Assembly: GCA_023388175.1 (NCBI GenBank)
Contig: JAEWGT010000011.1
Span: 248,001 to 312,000 of the forward strand
Direction: 5' to 3'
Source: Pseudomonadota bacterium
Lineage (GTDB): Bacteria; Pseudomonadota; Alphaproteobacteria; Rhizobiales; Devosiaceae
Length of the DNA stretch: 64,000 bases
Part shown: positions 52,364 through 60,429 of the stretch, in pieces
Position numbering within the stretch: the first letter of the stretch is position 1
Layout of the letters: each line of letters starts with the position of its first letter
Program-made: the position numbers and the translations under genes
The notes under the pieces: model-generated
The model's database searches: none
The model's input: the letters and a program-made list of their open reading frames with translations, nothing else
Told to the model about the DNA's origin: nothing

Positions 52364-53130
52364 GCCTCGTCCTCGGCGCACCGCACGATCTGCGTACCTG
52401 CATCAGCAAGCGCCTTTTCCGCCGCCGGATCCTCAAGCGTGTCGGTGAACAGGCAATTGACCTTGTTGAAGGGCACGACTCGCACGGCAGCGTTTCGTGT
52501 CCACTTGCTGACATCGGCCACCAGAAACTGTGTCCTTGAATTGGCGATCAGGGTGGAAGTGGTCTGGGCCTCGCTATAGCTGAAATCGAGCACGCCCCTG
52601 TTCGGATCCAGCGCCCCGGCGCCGATAATGGCGTAGGAGGCGTAGAATTTCTCGAAGAATTGCAATGTGTCGGTGCCCACCACGTCGCGGTCATTATGGC
52701 GCAACACACCGCCGGTCATATGCACTTCGATCTGTGGGGCTTCGCAGAGCATCAGTGCCACGTCGATATTATTGGTGACCACGCGCAAGCCTTCATGGTC
52801 GCGCAGGGCCTGTGCAACGAACTGCACTGTGCTGCCAATGCCCATGAAGACGGTCGAACCCGGCGCAATGGCAGCGGCAACCTTGCGGGCGATGCGCTGT
52901 TTGGCGAGGCTGTTGAGCGCCGCGCGCGCATTGATGGAAATGTTGCGCGCCTCGACCGGCGCATCGACGCCGCCGTGGAAGCGGCGGGCATAGCCCAGAT
53001 CGCAGAGCGCATTGATGTCGCGGCGAATGGTCTGGGTCGTCAGGCCATAGCGGGCGGCGAGCGCTTCGATATATTGGGCGCCCTCTGCCTCAACCAGTGT
53101 CAGAATATCGCGTTGCCGGCCAGACAGCAT
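52360..53130 (-). CDS. DeoR-family transcriptional regulator (GlpR-like)
   Basis: A 256-residue repressor. The DeoR N-terminal HTH is at about residues 5-57: RQRDILTLVEAEGAQYIEALAARYGLTTQTIRRDINALCDLGYARRFHGG. The C-terminal sugar-phosphate isomerase-like sensor domain contains TVFMGIGSTVQFVAQAL, VVTNNIDVALMLC and HMTGGVLRHNDRDVVG. GlpR-type DeoR proteins sense glycerol-3-phosphate; location downstream of ugpQ makes it the natural repressor of ugpBAECQ. Two TGTTCA/TGAACA dyads upstream of ugpB are candidate operators. Confidence 0.93.
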   Translation of the reverse strand: MLSGRQRDILTLVEAEGAQYIEALAARYGLTTQTIRRDINALCDLGYARRFHGGVDAPVEARNISINARAALNSLAKQRIARKVAAAIAPGSTVFMGIGSTVQFVAQALRDHEGLRVVTNNIDVALMLCEAPQIEVHMTGGVLRHNDRDVVGTDTLQFFEKFYASYAIIGAGALDPNRGVLDFSYSEAQTTSTLIANSRTQFLVADVSKWTRNAAVRVVPFNKVNCLFTDTLEDPAAEKALADAGTQIVRCAEDEA

Positions 53131-53147
53131 CTGCCGCTCGCCTCTCT

Positions 53148-53894
53148 CTATTCGAGGAAAATCGCCGGATTGTCGGTGATGACACCGGTCAGACCCGCAT
53201 CCCAGAACGACAGCAATTGTACCGGATCATTGCAGGTCCAGACCCGGACCTTGATGCCACGCTCGCGCATATGGTCCAGCAGCCCGATACTCACTGCCTT
53301 ATAGTGCATGTGAATGGTGGTGGCCGGAATGGCGGCCAGCTGCTGCTCCCAGTCCTGCGGAACCTCGACCCAGAGCATGGCCATTTCAAGGTCCGGCTCC
53401 AGCTTGTGCATGGCCTTGAGGCATTCCGCATCAAAGCTGGAAATCATGATCTGCGTCCCGGCGCTGCGCTTTGCAATCTCGGCCTGTACGGCAGTGACCA
53501 GCTGGTCGAGCGACTTGTGATGCTTGTGCTGCTTGATCTCGACATTGGCGCTCAGTCCAAGCCCGCCAAGCGCTTCGATGGTTTCGGCCAGGGTGGGAAT
53601 GCGTTCGCCGGCAAAGCGCGGATCGAACCAGCTGCCGCCATCCAGGGTTCCGATTTCCGCCTGGGACAACACGCCCAAGGAGCCGGTGCCCGAGGAGGTG
53701 CGGTCGACGCTGTCGTCATGAATGACGACGAGCTGGCCATCGGCGCTGAGAGCCACGTCGAGTTCGACCCATTTCGCGCCGGCTTCCGCAGCAGCGCGAA
53801 AGGCGGCGATGGTGTTTTCCGGCGCAATGGCCGAAGCGCCGCGATGAGCCTGGACTTCGTCCCGTATCGGGCCGGGCAGGGATGTGCGTGTCAT
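53148..53894 (-). CDS. ugpQ: Glycerophosphodiester phosphodiesterase
   Basis: A 248-residue cytosolic GDPD (E. coli UgpQ has 247). N-terminal AHRGASAIAPENTIAAFRAA carries the catalytic His-Arg and the PENT motif; VELDVALSADGQLVVIHDDSVDRT holds metal ligands E/D and the second histidine; NVEIKQ and WTCND complete the TIM barrel. It hydrolyses imported glycerophosphodiesters to sn-glycerol-3-phosphate and an alcohol. The start ATG 53894 leaves 22 bp to the ugpC stop; the longer upstream frame lies within ugpC and is not preferred. Confidence 0.93.
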   Translation of the reverse strand: MTRTSLPGPIRDEVQAHRGASAIAPENTIAAFRAAAEAGAKWVELDVALSADGQLVVIHDDSVDRTSSGTGSLGVLSQAEIGTLDGGSWFDPRFAGERIPTLAETIEALGGLGLSANVEIKQHKHHKSLDQLVTAVQAEIAKRSAGTQIMISSFDAECLKAMHKLEPDLEMAMLWVEVPQDWEQQLAAIPATTIHMHYKAVSIGLLDHMRERGIKVRVWTCNDPVQLLSFWDAGLTGVITDNPAIFLE

Positions 53895-53916
53895 GGTCGT
53901 TTCTTTGCCTATGGCG

Positions 53917-54963
53917 CTAGATAATGTCGGTTCTCTGGCCCGTCTGGGTGCTGAACGGATGCAGGTCGGCCACTCTGGTGTGAACGGAAATGGCCGATCC
54001 TTCTGCGATTTCCGGTCTGCCAGGCACGCTGAGAACAATGGATTGGCCAGTGGAGTTCAGGCGCACATGCAAATGGCTTTCCCCGCCAATCGGTTCAAGC
54101 AGTTCCACCGTCGCATCCAGCGATAGCGAGGGTTCGACCGGCCGATCGAGCAGGCAGTTGTCCGGGCGGATGCCGACAATGTCTGTGCCGGACGGGAGCC
54201 CCAACGCCTTCGCATCGCCGGCCAGAGAGGATACGGGAACCAGGTTCATGGGCGGCGAGCCGATGAAGCTGGCCACGAACAGGGTGGCCGGGCGGTCATA
54301 GACTTCCGTTGGCGTGCCGATCTGCTCGACCAGACCATTGTTCATCACCACCAGCCGGTCGGCCAACGTCATGGCTTCGAGCTGGTCATGGGTGACGTAG
54401 AGGCTGGTTGTCTTAAGACGGCGCTGCAGCTTGCGGATCTCGACGCGCATCTGCACGCGCAGCTTGGCATCGAGATTGGACAAGGGCTCGTCGAAGAGGA
54501 AGGCCGCAGGTTCGCGCACGATGGCGCGGCCCATGGCGACGCGCTGGCGCTGGCCGCCCGAAAGCTGGCGCGGCTTGCGGTCGAGAAGCGCGCCGATTTC
54601 GAGAATGTCGGCGGCTTCCTGCACGCGGCGATTGATCTCCTCGCGCGGTGTGCCCCGGTTCTTGAGGCCGTATTCGAGGTTTCCGCGCACGCTCATATGC
54701 GGATAGAGCGCGTAATTCTGGAACACCATGGCAATGTCGCGCTCGGCCGGCTCGGCCTTGACCACATTGCGACCGGCGATTTCGATAACGCCGGAGGTGA
54801 CCGATTCAAGACCGGCCACCATGCGCAGCAGCGTGGACTTGCCGCAGCCCGAGGGGCCGACCAGCACGATGAGTTCGCCATCGGCCACATCGAGATTGAC
54901 GCCTTTGACGGCTGGCGTGTCGCCATAGTTCTTCTTGAGATCGATGAGCTTGATCGTGGCCAT
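53917..54963 (-). CDS. ugpC: sn-Glycerol-3-phosphate ABC transporter ATPase
   Basis: A 348-residue ATPase of the MalK/UgpC class. Walker A GPSGCGKST at 36-44, Q-loop VFQNYALYPHMSV, signature LSGGQRQRV, Walker B AFLFDEPLSNLDAKLR, switch VTHDQLEAMTL. The C-terminal 110 residues form the OB-type regulatory domain (GSPPMNLVP, VGIRPDNC, GESHLHVRL). It is the fourth gene in ugpBAEC order and ends just before ugpQ. Confidence 0.94.
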   Translation of the reverse strand: MATIKLIDLKKNYGDTPAVKGVNLDVADGELIVLVGPSGCGKSTLLRMVAGLESVTSGVIEIAGRNVVKAEPAERDIAMVFQNYALYPHMSVRGNLEYGLKNRGTPREEINRRVQEAADILEIGALLDRKPRQLSGGQRQRVAMGRAIVREPAAFLFDEPLSNLDAKLRVQMRVEIRKLQRRLKTTSLYVTHDQLEAMTLADRLVVMNNGLVEQIGTPTEVYDRPATLFVASFIGSPPMNLVPVSSLAGDAKALGLPSGTDIVGIRPDNCLLDRPVEPSLSLDATVELLEPIGGESHLHVRLNSTGQSIVLSVPGRPEIAEGSAISVHTRVADLHPFSTQTGQRTDII

Positions 54964-54966
54964 GGC

Positions 54967-55815
54967 TTATTTCTCCGTTTCCACGAGGCCTTTGACGAAC
55001 AGGCGCTGCATGAAGATGACGACAAGGACGGGGGGCAGCATGGCCAGCATGACGGCGGCCATCACCAGATGCCATTGCGGCTCGCCATCGGCCGTAGCGG
55101 CCAGGCGCTTGATGCCCATGACGATGGTGTAATAGCGGCTGTCGGTGGTGACCAGCAGCGGCCAGAGATATTGCACCCATCCATAGATGAAGAGGATGAC
55201 GAACAGCGCGGCGATATTGGTGCGGCTGAGCGGCAAAAGGATATCGCGGAAGAATTTGAGCGGCCCCGCGCCGTCGACCCGCGCCGCTTCCATCAGTTCA
55301 TCCGGCACGGTGAGGAAGAACTGGCGGAACAGGAACGTCGCCGTTGCCGAAGCGATGAGCGGCAGGGTGAGGCCGACATAGGAATTGAGCAGGCCCAGAT
55401 TTGCGACCACTGCGAAGGTCGGGATGATGCGGACCTCGACCGGCAGCATGAGCGTGATGAAGATGATCCAGAAGGCGAGCAGCCGGAACGGGAACTTGAA
55501 ATAGACGATGGCGTAGGCCGAGATCAGCGAGATGGCGATCTTGCCGATGGCGATGGTGATCGCCATGACCAGCGAGTTGAGCAGCATGACCCAGAGCGGG
55601 GGCGCACCGGCGCTGGAAATGCCGACCGTGAGCATATGCCAGTAATTGTCCACCAGATGCGGCCCGGGCAGCAGGGGCACGAGGCCACTGACGAAATTGC
55701 CATTGGCATGGGTGGATGCCACGAATGCCAGATAGACCGGGAAGGCGACGATGACGACGCCGAGGATCAGCACGGCATGGGTGAGTATTGTCAGTAAGGG
55801 GCGATTTTCGACCAT
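54967..55815 (-). CDS. ugpE: sn-Glycerol-3-phosphate ABC transporter permease
   Basis: A 282-residue CUT1-type permease with six helices. VFPVYLAFVASTHANGNFVSG near 20-45 and the coupling loop ELMEAARVDGAGPLKFFRDILLPLSRTN are the UgpE/MalG signatures. It is 3 bp upstream of ugpC and 12 bp downstream of ugpA. The characteristic UgpE pattern of short spacing and the ugp order supports the assignment over other CUT1 sugar systems. Confidence 0.93.
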   Translation of the reverse strand: MVENRPLLTILTHAVLILGVVIVAFPVYLAFVASTHANGNFVSGLVPLLPGPHLVDNYWHMLTVGISSAGAPPLWVMLLNSLVMAITIAIGKIAISLISAYAIVYFKFPFRLLAFWIIFITLMLPVEVRIIPTFAVVANLGLLNSYVGLTLPLIASATATFLFRQFFLTVPDELMEAARVDGAGPLKFFRDILLPLSRTNIAALFVILFIYGWVQYLWPLLVTTDSRYYTIVMGIKRLAATADGEPQWHLVMAAVMLAMLPPVLVVIFMQRLFVKGLVETEK

Positions 55816-55827
55816 TCTGATTGCCTC

Positions 55828-56712
55828 CTAATACTGTACGCGCCGCTCGATATAGCGGAACTGGATGCCAGTCAGCGCTATGACGATGAGCATGAGAATG
55901 ACCGATTGGGCAGCCGATGAGCCGATATTGAGGCCCAGGAAACCGTCGGCATAGACCTTATAAACGAGGATGTTTGTTGCCTGTGCCGGGCCGCCCGCCG
56001 TGGTGGCGTCGATAAGGCCGAACGTGTCGAACATGGCGTAGTTGATGTTGACGATGAGCAAAAAGAACGTCGTCGGCGACAGCAGCGGGAAAACAATGGT
56101 CCAGAAGCGCTTGAACGGGCCCGCGCCATCAATGGCCGCGGCTTCGTTGAGCGATTGGGGCACTGACTGGAGGCCGGCGAGGAAGAACAGGAAATTGTAG
56201 GAAATCTGCTTCCAGCTTGCGGCCATGACCACCAAGAGCATGGCCTGGTTGCCATCGATACGGTGGTTCCAGCTGATGCCGAAGGCGCGCAGGATATAGG
56301 GCGCGATGCCGATGCTGGGGTTGAACATGAACCACCAGAGAATACCCACGACGACTGGCGCCACCGCATAGGGCCAGACGAGCAGGGTGGTGTAGAGCTT
56401 GTTGGTGCGCAGTACGCGGTTGACCGCGACGGCCAGCAGCAGCGACAGGCCCATCGAAAGCAGGGTGACGCAGACCGCAAAGATTGCCGTGCGCCCCACC
56501 GAATTGAGATAGAGCGGATCCATCAACACGCGGCTGTAATTCTCGAACCACACGAACGTGGTGCGGAATCCAAAGGGATCTTCGCGCTCGAAAGAGGATT
56601 TGACCGCCTGCAAAGCCGGCCAGATGAAAAAGATCAGCGTGACCGCCAACTGCGGCGCAAGAAGCGCATAGGGCAGGAATTTGTTCGGAAAGATGGTGCG
56701 CTTGGTCTGCAT
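55828..56712 (-). CDS. ugpA: sn-Glycerol-3-phosphate ABC transporter permease
   Basis: A 294-residue CUT1-type permease. The N-terminus FPNKFLPYALLAPQLAVTLIFFIWPALQAVKSSFEREDPFG is the UgpA opening, and SLNEAAAIDGAGPFKRFWTIVFPLLSP is the coupling loop. Six helices are visible. Its start lies 108 bp after the ugpB stop, the largest gap in the operon, which contains a rho-independent terminator-like hairpin. Confidence 0.94.
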   Translation of the reverse strand: MQTKRTIFPNKFLPYALLAPQLAVTLIFFIWPALQAVKSSFEREDPFGFRTTFVWFENYSRVLMDPLYLNSVGRTAIFAVCVTLLSMGLSLLLAVAVNRVLRTNKLYTTLLVWPYAVAPVVVGILWWFMFNPSIGIAPYILRAFGISWNHRIDGNQAMLLVVMAASWKQISYNFLFFLAGLQSVPQSLNEAAAIDGAGPFKRFWTIVFPLLSPTTFFLLIVNINYAMFDTFGLIDATTAGGPAQATNILVYKVYADGFLGLNIGSSAAQSVILMLIVIALTGIQFRYIERRVQY

Positions 56713-56775
56713 CGACTGGCGGCTCCGGAGAAATGGTCACAGCACAAGCTCCGACCGGCGCAGGACTGCGTCAGC

Positions 56776-56807
56776 AAAAAAGGCCCCCGTCCTGATGGAC
56801 GGAGGCC
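56776..56807 (-). terminator. Rho-independent terminator after ugpB
   Basis: On the minus strand GGCCTCCGTCC, loop ATCA, GGACGGGGGCC (11 bp with one T-G pair), followed immediately by TTTTTT. This is the best intrinsic terminator in the window. It lies 14 bp after the ugpB stop, so it probably causes partial termination, giving more UgpB than membrane components. Confidence 0.88.
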
Positions 56808-56820
56808 GGTTCGGTGCGGC

Positions 56821-58146
56821 TTACTGGTTGGCGGCTTCGAAGTCGCGCAGGATCTGGTTGCCGCGGGTAACGGCGGAGTCCAGTGCCTCCTGAGCGGACT
56901 TGGAGCCGGCCAGCAGAGCTTCGAACTCTTCGTCGATCACGGTGCGGACCTGGGTCAGGTTGCCGAAGCGGATGCCCTTGGAGTTGGCGGTCGGGGTGCC
57001 GCGTGTGATCTGGTTGATCGCAACGTCAGAACCCGGATTGGCTTCGTAATAGCCCTGTTCCTGGCCCAGTTCATAAGTGGCATTGGTGATCGGCAGGTAG
57101 CCGGTCGCCTGGTGCCAGTCAGCCTGGACTTCAGCGCTCGAAAGGTAGGTGAAGAATTCGGCGACGCCCTTATAGGTGTCATCCGACTTGCCATTGAGCA
57201 CCCACAGGGTCGCGCCGCCGATGATCGAATTCTTCGGGTCGGTGGTCACGTCGTCATAGTAGGGCAGGGGCGCAAAGCCGACTTCGAAGTCCTTGGCGTT
57301 GTTGATGACGCCGGCGCGCGAGGCCGAGGAGTTCATATAGATGGCGCATTCGCCCGAATAGAACTTCGGCGGAGCATCGGGGCCGCCCACCGGGCCACCA
57401 TACTGGAACAGGCCTTCGTCAGCCCACTTCTTGAGGTTTTCGAAGTGCTTGACCTGGACCGGGCCGTTGAAGGTGAATTCCGAGCCCATGCCGGCAAAGC
57501 CATTTTCCAGCGTGCCATAGGGCTGGTCATGAATGGCCGAGAGGTTTTCGAGCTGCACCCAGCTCACCCAGCCGGTGGTGAAGCCGCAATTGGCAGCGCC
57601 CGATTCCATGATCTGACGGCTCATGGTTTCAAGTTCGGCCCAGGTCGCCGGCGGCGTTTCCGGGTCAAGGCCGGCAGCCTCGAACACGTCCTTGTTGTAG
57701 TACATGATCGGGGTGGAAGAATTGAACGGCAGCGACAGGATGTTGCCTGCCGGGTCCGAGTAATAGCCGGTGACCGGAGCGAGGAACCCTGACGGATCCC
57801 ACGGCTGACCGTTGTCCTGCATCAACTGGTAAACGGGATTCACGGCGCCCTGGGCGGCCATCATGGTGCCGGTGCCGACTTCAAAGACCTGCACGATGGC
57901 GGGCTGTTCGTTGGCGCGGAACGCAGCGATAGCGGCAGTCAGCGTTTCGGGATAGGAGCCCTTGTAGGTCGGGATGATCTTGTACTCGGACTGGCTTTCG
58001 TTGAAGCCATTGGCAATGCCTTCAAGGCGCTCGCCGAGCTCGGCGTCCATGGCGTGCCACCAGGCGATTTCGGTCTGGGCAAAGGCGGCGCTAGCCGACA
58101 GCACAGCGGCCAGTCCCACGGACAAGCCCAATACGTTCTTGAACAT
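56821..58146 (-). CDS. ugpB: sn-Glycerol-3-phosphate-binding periplasmic protein
   Basis: A 441-residue binding protein (E. coli UgpB 438) with a signal peptide MFKNVLGLSVGLAAVLSASAAFAQ. UgpB landmarks: TEIAWWHAMDAELGERLEGIANGFNESQSEYKI, QVFEVGTGTMMAAQGAVNPVYQLM, LPFNSSTPIMYYNKDVFEAAGLDP and ATLWVLNGKSDDTYKGVAEFF. The start at ATG 58146 has AAGGGAG upstream; the longer open frame adds 21 non-signal residues. It heads ugpBAECQ and carries a dyad-rich 295-bp leader region upstream. Confidence 0.95.
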   Translation of the reverse strand: MFKNVLGLSVGLAAVLSASAAFAQTEIAWWHAMDAELGERLEGIANGFNESQSEYKIIPTYKGSYPETLTAAIAAFRANEQPAIVQVFEVGTGTMMAAQGAVNPVYQLMQDNGQPWDPSGFLAPVTGYYSDPAGNILSLPFNSSTPIMYYNKDVFEAAGLDPETPPATWAELETMSRQIMESGAANCGFTTGWVSWVQLENLSAIHDQPYGTLENGFAGMGSEFTFNGPVQVKHFENLKKWADEGLFQYGGPVGGPDAPPKFYSGECAIYMNSSASRAGVINNAKDFEVGFAPLPYYDDVTTDPKNSIIGGATLWVLNGKSDDTYKGVAEFFTYLSSAEVQADWHQATGYLPITNATYELGQEQGYYEANPGSDVAINQITRGTPTANSKGIRFGNLTQVRTVIDEEFEALLAGSKSAQEALDSAVTRGNQILRDFEAANQ

Positions 58147-58233
58147 GCTCACTCCCTTATTATTGCTCAGGGACCTCCTCGTCCCGAGCTTGGCGACATT
58201 TGACAGCATGGAATATTCCTTTGCAAACAGGAA

Positions 58234-58249
58234 ATGTTCATTTGAACAT
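58234..58249. promoter_or_regulatory. Operator candidate 1 for ugp (ATGTTCA-TT-TGAACAT)
   Basis: A perfect 7-bp inverted repeat separated by TT, 88 bp upstream of the ugpB ATG. Half-site TGTTCA resembles DeoR/GlpR-type half-sites. Its half-sites recur at 58374-58385. Confidence 0.55.
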
Positions 58250-58373
58250 CAAAGGGAAAACGGTCAGCGCTTCTGCGACCCGAGGTGGGTTCTAAATCAG
58301 CTACTTAGCAGTTTTATGACAGTTGGAATGACTGTTCGTGACTGTGAATATCTCGAACGAAGCGGCCGAAATA

Positions 58374-58385
58374 GTTCAAGTGAAC
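58374..58385. promoter_or_regulatory. Operator candidate 2 for ugp (GTTCA-AG-TGAAC)
   Basis: A perfect 5-bp inverted repeat with a 2-bp spacer, sharing half-site GTTCA and spacing with the dyad at 58234-58249. Centres are 138 bp apart (about 13 helical turns), compatible with repressor looping. The 58147-58441 leader has no gene. Confidence 0.5.
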
Positions 58386-58441
58386 AGGCGCCTTTGCGGA
58401 GCTACAAGGCGTGCGGAGGGAGCGCGAAGCGGGTCCGAAAG

Positions 58442-59170
58442 TCAGGCGGTACGGCCGTCGGCGATGATGGTGCGCACTTCGTTTTCCACCGTGTCGAGAA
58501 TGCGATTAATCGCATCGATGGCCAGAAGCGGGTCCGAAGCGGCGATTGCATCGGCGAGGTCGCGGTGGATCGGGAAGGATTCGAGGCCAAAGCCGTCGCG
58601 ATTGAAGGGGGATGCTTCGTCACGCTCGAGAGCATGATCGAGATTGGTCAGGATCTGGCCATACATCGGATTTCCCGAAGCATCATAGATGGCATTGTGA
58701 AATTCGTGGTCCGCCTTGCGCCAGGCGCGGCCCGAATTGACATCGTCAAGCAGCACAGTACAGAGCCGGGATATTTCGGCGCGCTGTTTTTCACTCGCAT
58801 TCAGAGTGGCTTTGCGGACCACGTCATTTTCCAGCGTGCGGCGAATTTCGAGCAGCCGCAGCAGCGCCTCGCCTTCAAGCCGGATCATGGTGGGAACGAG
58901 CCCGCGCGATGTCTGCACGCGGGCGGACAGATAGGTGCCGTCGCCCCGCCGGCGGCGAATGATGCCGAGGCCCTCCCAGCGGTTAAGCGCTTCACGGATA
59001 GTCGAACGGCCAACGCCGAGCGAGGCCGCGAGCGAAACTTCCGGCGGCAGCCTGTCGCCGATCTTAAGACCGGCGCGCTCCACCATTTCGGCAAGCGCAT
59101 CCAGCACCGCCACATTGCGCGTGCGGTTTTCCAAAGGCTCCAGATAGCTCAGGGCAGTATTCCGACTCAT
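58442..59170 (-). CDS. GntR/FadR-family regulator with FCD domain
   Basis: A 242-residue regulator. The winged HTH near residues 18-85 includes RLPPEVSLAASLGVGRSTIREALNRWEGLGIIRRRRGDGTYLS, a complete GntR motif. The FCD domain has FHNAIYDASGNPMYGQIL and HRDLADAIAASDPLLAIDAINRIL with metal-binding His residues. ATG 59170 has AGGAAA upstream. It lies between the CefD-like aminotransferase gene (58 bp) and ugpB, so it more likely belongs to the preceding peptide-transporter/aminotransferase operon than to ugp. Confidence 0.9.
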   Translation of the reverse strand: MSRNTALSYLEPLENRTRNVAVLDALAEMVERAGLKIGDRLPPEVSLAASLGVGRSTIREALNRWEGLGIIRRRRGDGTYLSARVQTSRGLVPTMIRLEGEALLRLLEIRRTLENDVVRKATLNASEKQRAEISRLCTVLLDDVNSGRAWRKADHEFHNAIYDASGNPMYGQILTNLDHALERDEASPFNRDGFGLESFPIHRDLADAIAASDPLLAIDAINRILDTVENEVRTIIADGRTA

Positions 59171-59228
59171 CGGCGCCCGTTTCCTCCGAGGGTGCAGTTT
59201 GCACTCACACCACATCTTTGCCCGCTTG

Positions 59229-60428
59229 TCAGCCTCGGGCAGCCATCGGCTGCGTTTTGAGGTCGAGCAATTCCGTCAGCGCCTCGATCAGCCGGTCCAT
59301 CTGCTGCACCGAATTGTATCCCTGCACGGAGAGGCGGACGATGCAGGTGTCCTGCCATTTGAAGACAGGAATTTCGATGGAATACTGGTCGAACAGCGCT
59401 TTGTGCAGCGCCGCCGTGTCACATTCGGGTATGGGCATGGCCACCATTTGCGGGGCGCAGAATTCCGGCGCGCTGAGCGGGGCAAGGCCGGTCAACGCGC
59501 TGAGGCGGCGGGCCGTCTCCTGTGCCAGCGCCCGGCAATGGTCGGCTATCGCCCACCAGTCATTATCCTTGCGGAACTGGATTGCTGCGGGGACCGTGAG
59601 CCACGCCGCGGGGTCGCGGGTGCCCTGGATTTCGATTTCGTCGATAAAGGGCGAATTGCCGAAGGCTCCCTTGGCGCCGGGCTCTTTCGAGTCCTTGGTC
59701 CAGCCATGGCTGATGACCAGCGGATTGAGCAGGCCCTGGACCTCGGGGCGGGCATGGAGGAAGGCCGACCCCTTGGGGGCCATCATCCACTTATGGCAGT
59801 TACCCGAATAGAAATCCGCGCCGAGTGCTGTGAGATCGAGCGGGATATGGCCCGGCGTATGCGCGCCGTCGATCACCGAATAGATGCCGCGGACCCGTGC
59901 TTCGGCAACGACACGCTCGATGGGAAAGAGCAGAGCGGTGGGCGAGGTGATGTGGCTGAGGAACAAGACACGGGTGCGGTCCGTCATGCCTGCCATCACC
60001 GTGTCGGTGAACTGGGCTTCGGTCAGCAGCGGCATGGGCACCTTGACCACGACCACTTCGGCGCCCGTACGGTTGCAGATATAGGCCCAGGTCTTTTCCA
60101 GCGCCGAATATTCGTGGTCGGTGGTCAGGATCTGGTCGCCGGGCTTCAGGTCCAGCGACTGGATGACGATGTTGAGGCCGGTCGTGGCATTGAGCACGCC
60201 GACCACGTCTTCGGGGCCGCAATTGAGCTCGGCCGCCAGCGCCTCACGCGGCACGCGCAGCAGATCATGCAGCCTGCGGCCCAGAAACTCGACGGGTTCG
60301 CCTTCCAGTTCCAGCTGGAAGCCCTGATAGGTCTCGAACACCGGGCGCGGACAGGCGCCGAACGAGCCGTGATTGAGAAAGACGACATCCTCACGGAGGA
60401 GAAAATGCCGGGCGAGATTTTCGGACAA
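59229..60428 (-). CDS. Class V PLP aminotransferase, isopenicillin-N epimerase (CefD)-like
   Basis: A 399-residue PLP enzyme. VFLNHGSFGACPRPVFE (16-32) is the CefD-like opening; TTDHEYSALEKTW and ITSPTALLFPIE follow; VIDGAHTPGHIPLDL provides the PLP aspartate and GNCHKWMMAPKG the Schiff-base lysine. Members act as amino-acid epimerases, racemases or C-S/C-N lyases. It starts at TTG 60428 with AAGG eight bases upstream, one base after the transporter permease stop, so it is co-transcribed with a peptide-type importer. A role in modifying an imported amino acid derivative or small peptide is inferred. Confidence 0.87.
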   Translation of the reverse strand: MSENLARHFLLREDVVFLNHGSFGACPRPVFETYQGFQLELEGEPVEFLGRRLHDLLRVPREALAAELNCGPEDVVGVLNATTGLNIVIQSLDLKPGDQILTTDHEYSALEKTWAYICNRTGAEVVVVKVPMPLLTEAQFTDTVMAGMTDRTRVLFLSHITSPTALLFPIERVVAEARVRGIYSVIDGAHTPGHIPLDLTALGADFYSGNCHKWMMAPKGSAFLHARPEVQGLLNPLVISHGWTKDSKEPGAKGAFGNSPFIDEIEIQGTRDPAAWLTVPAAIQFRKDNDWWAIADHCRALAQETARRLSALTGLAPLSAPEFCAPQMVAMPIPECDTAALHKALFDQYSIEIPVFKWQDTCIVRLSVQGYNSVQQMDRLIEALTELLDLKTQPMAARG

Positions 60429-60429
60429 T

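Noticed and set aside
54388..55797. A 469-codon plus-strand open frame opposite ugpC/ugpE
   Set aside because: Spans two real genes and their junction on the other strand, low-complexity acidic and without recognisable domain.
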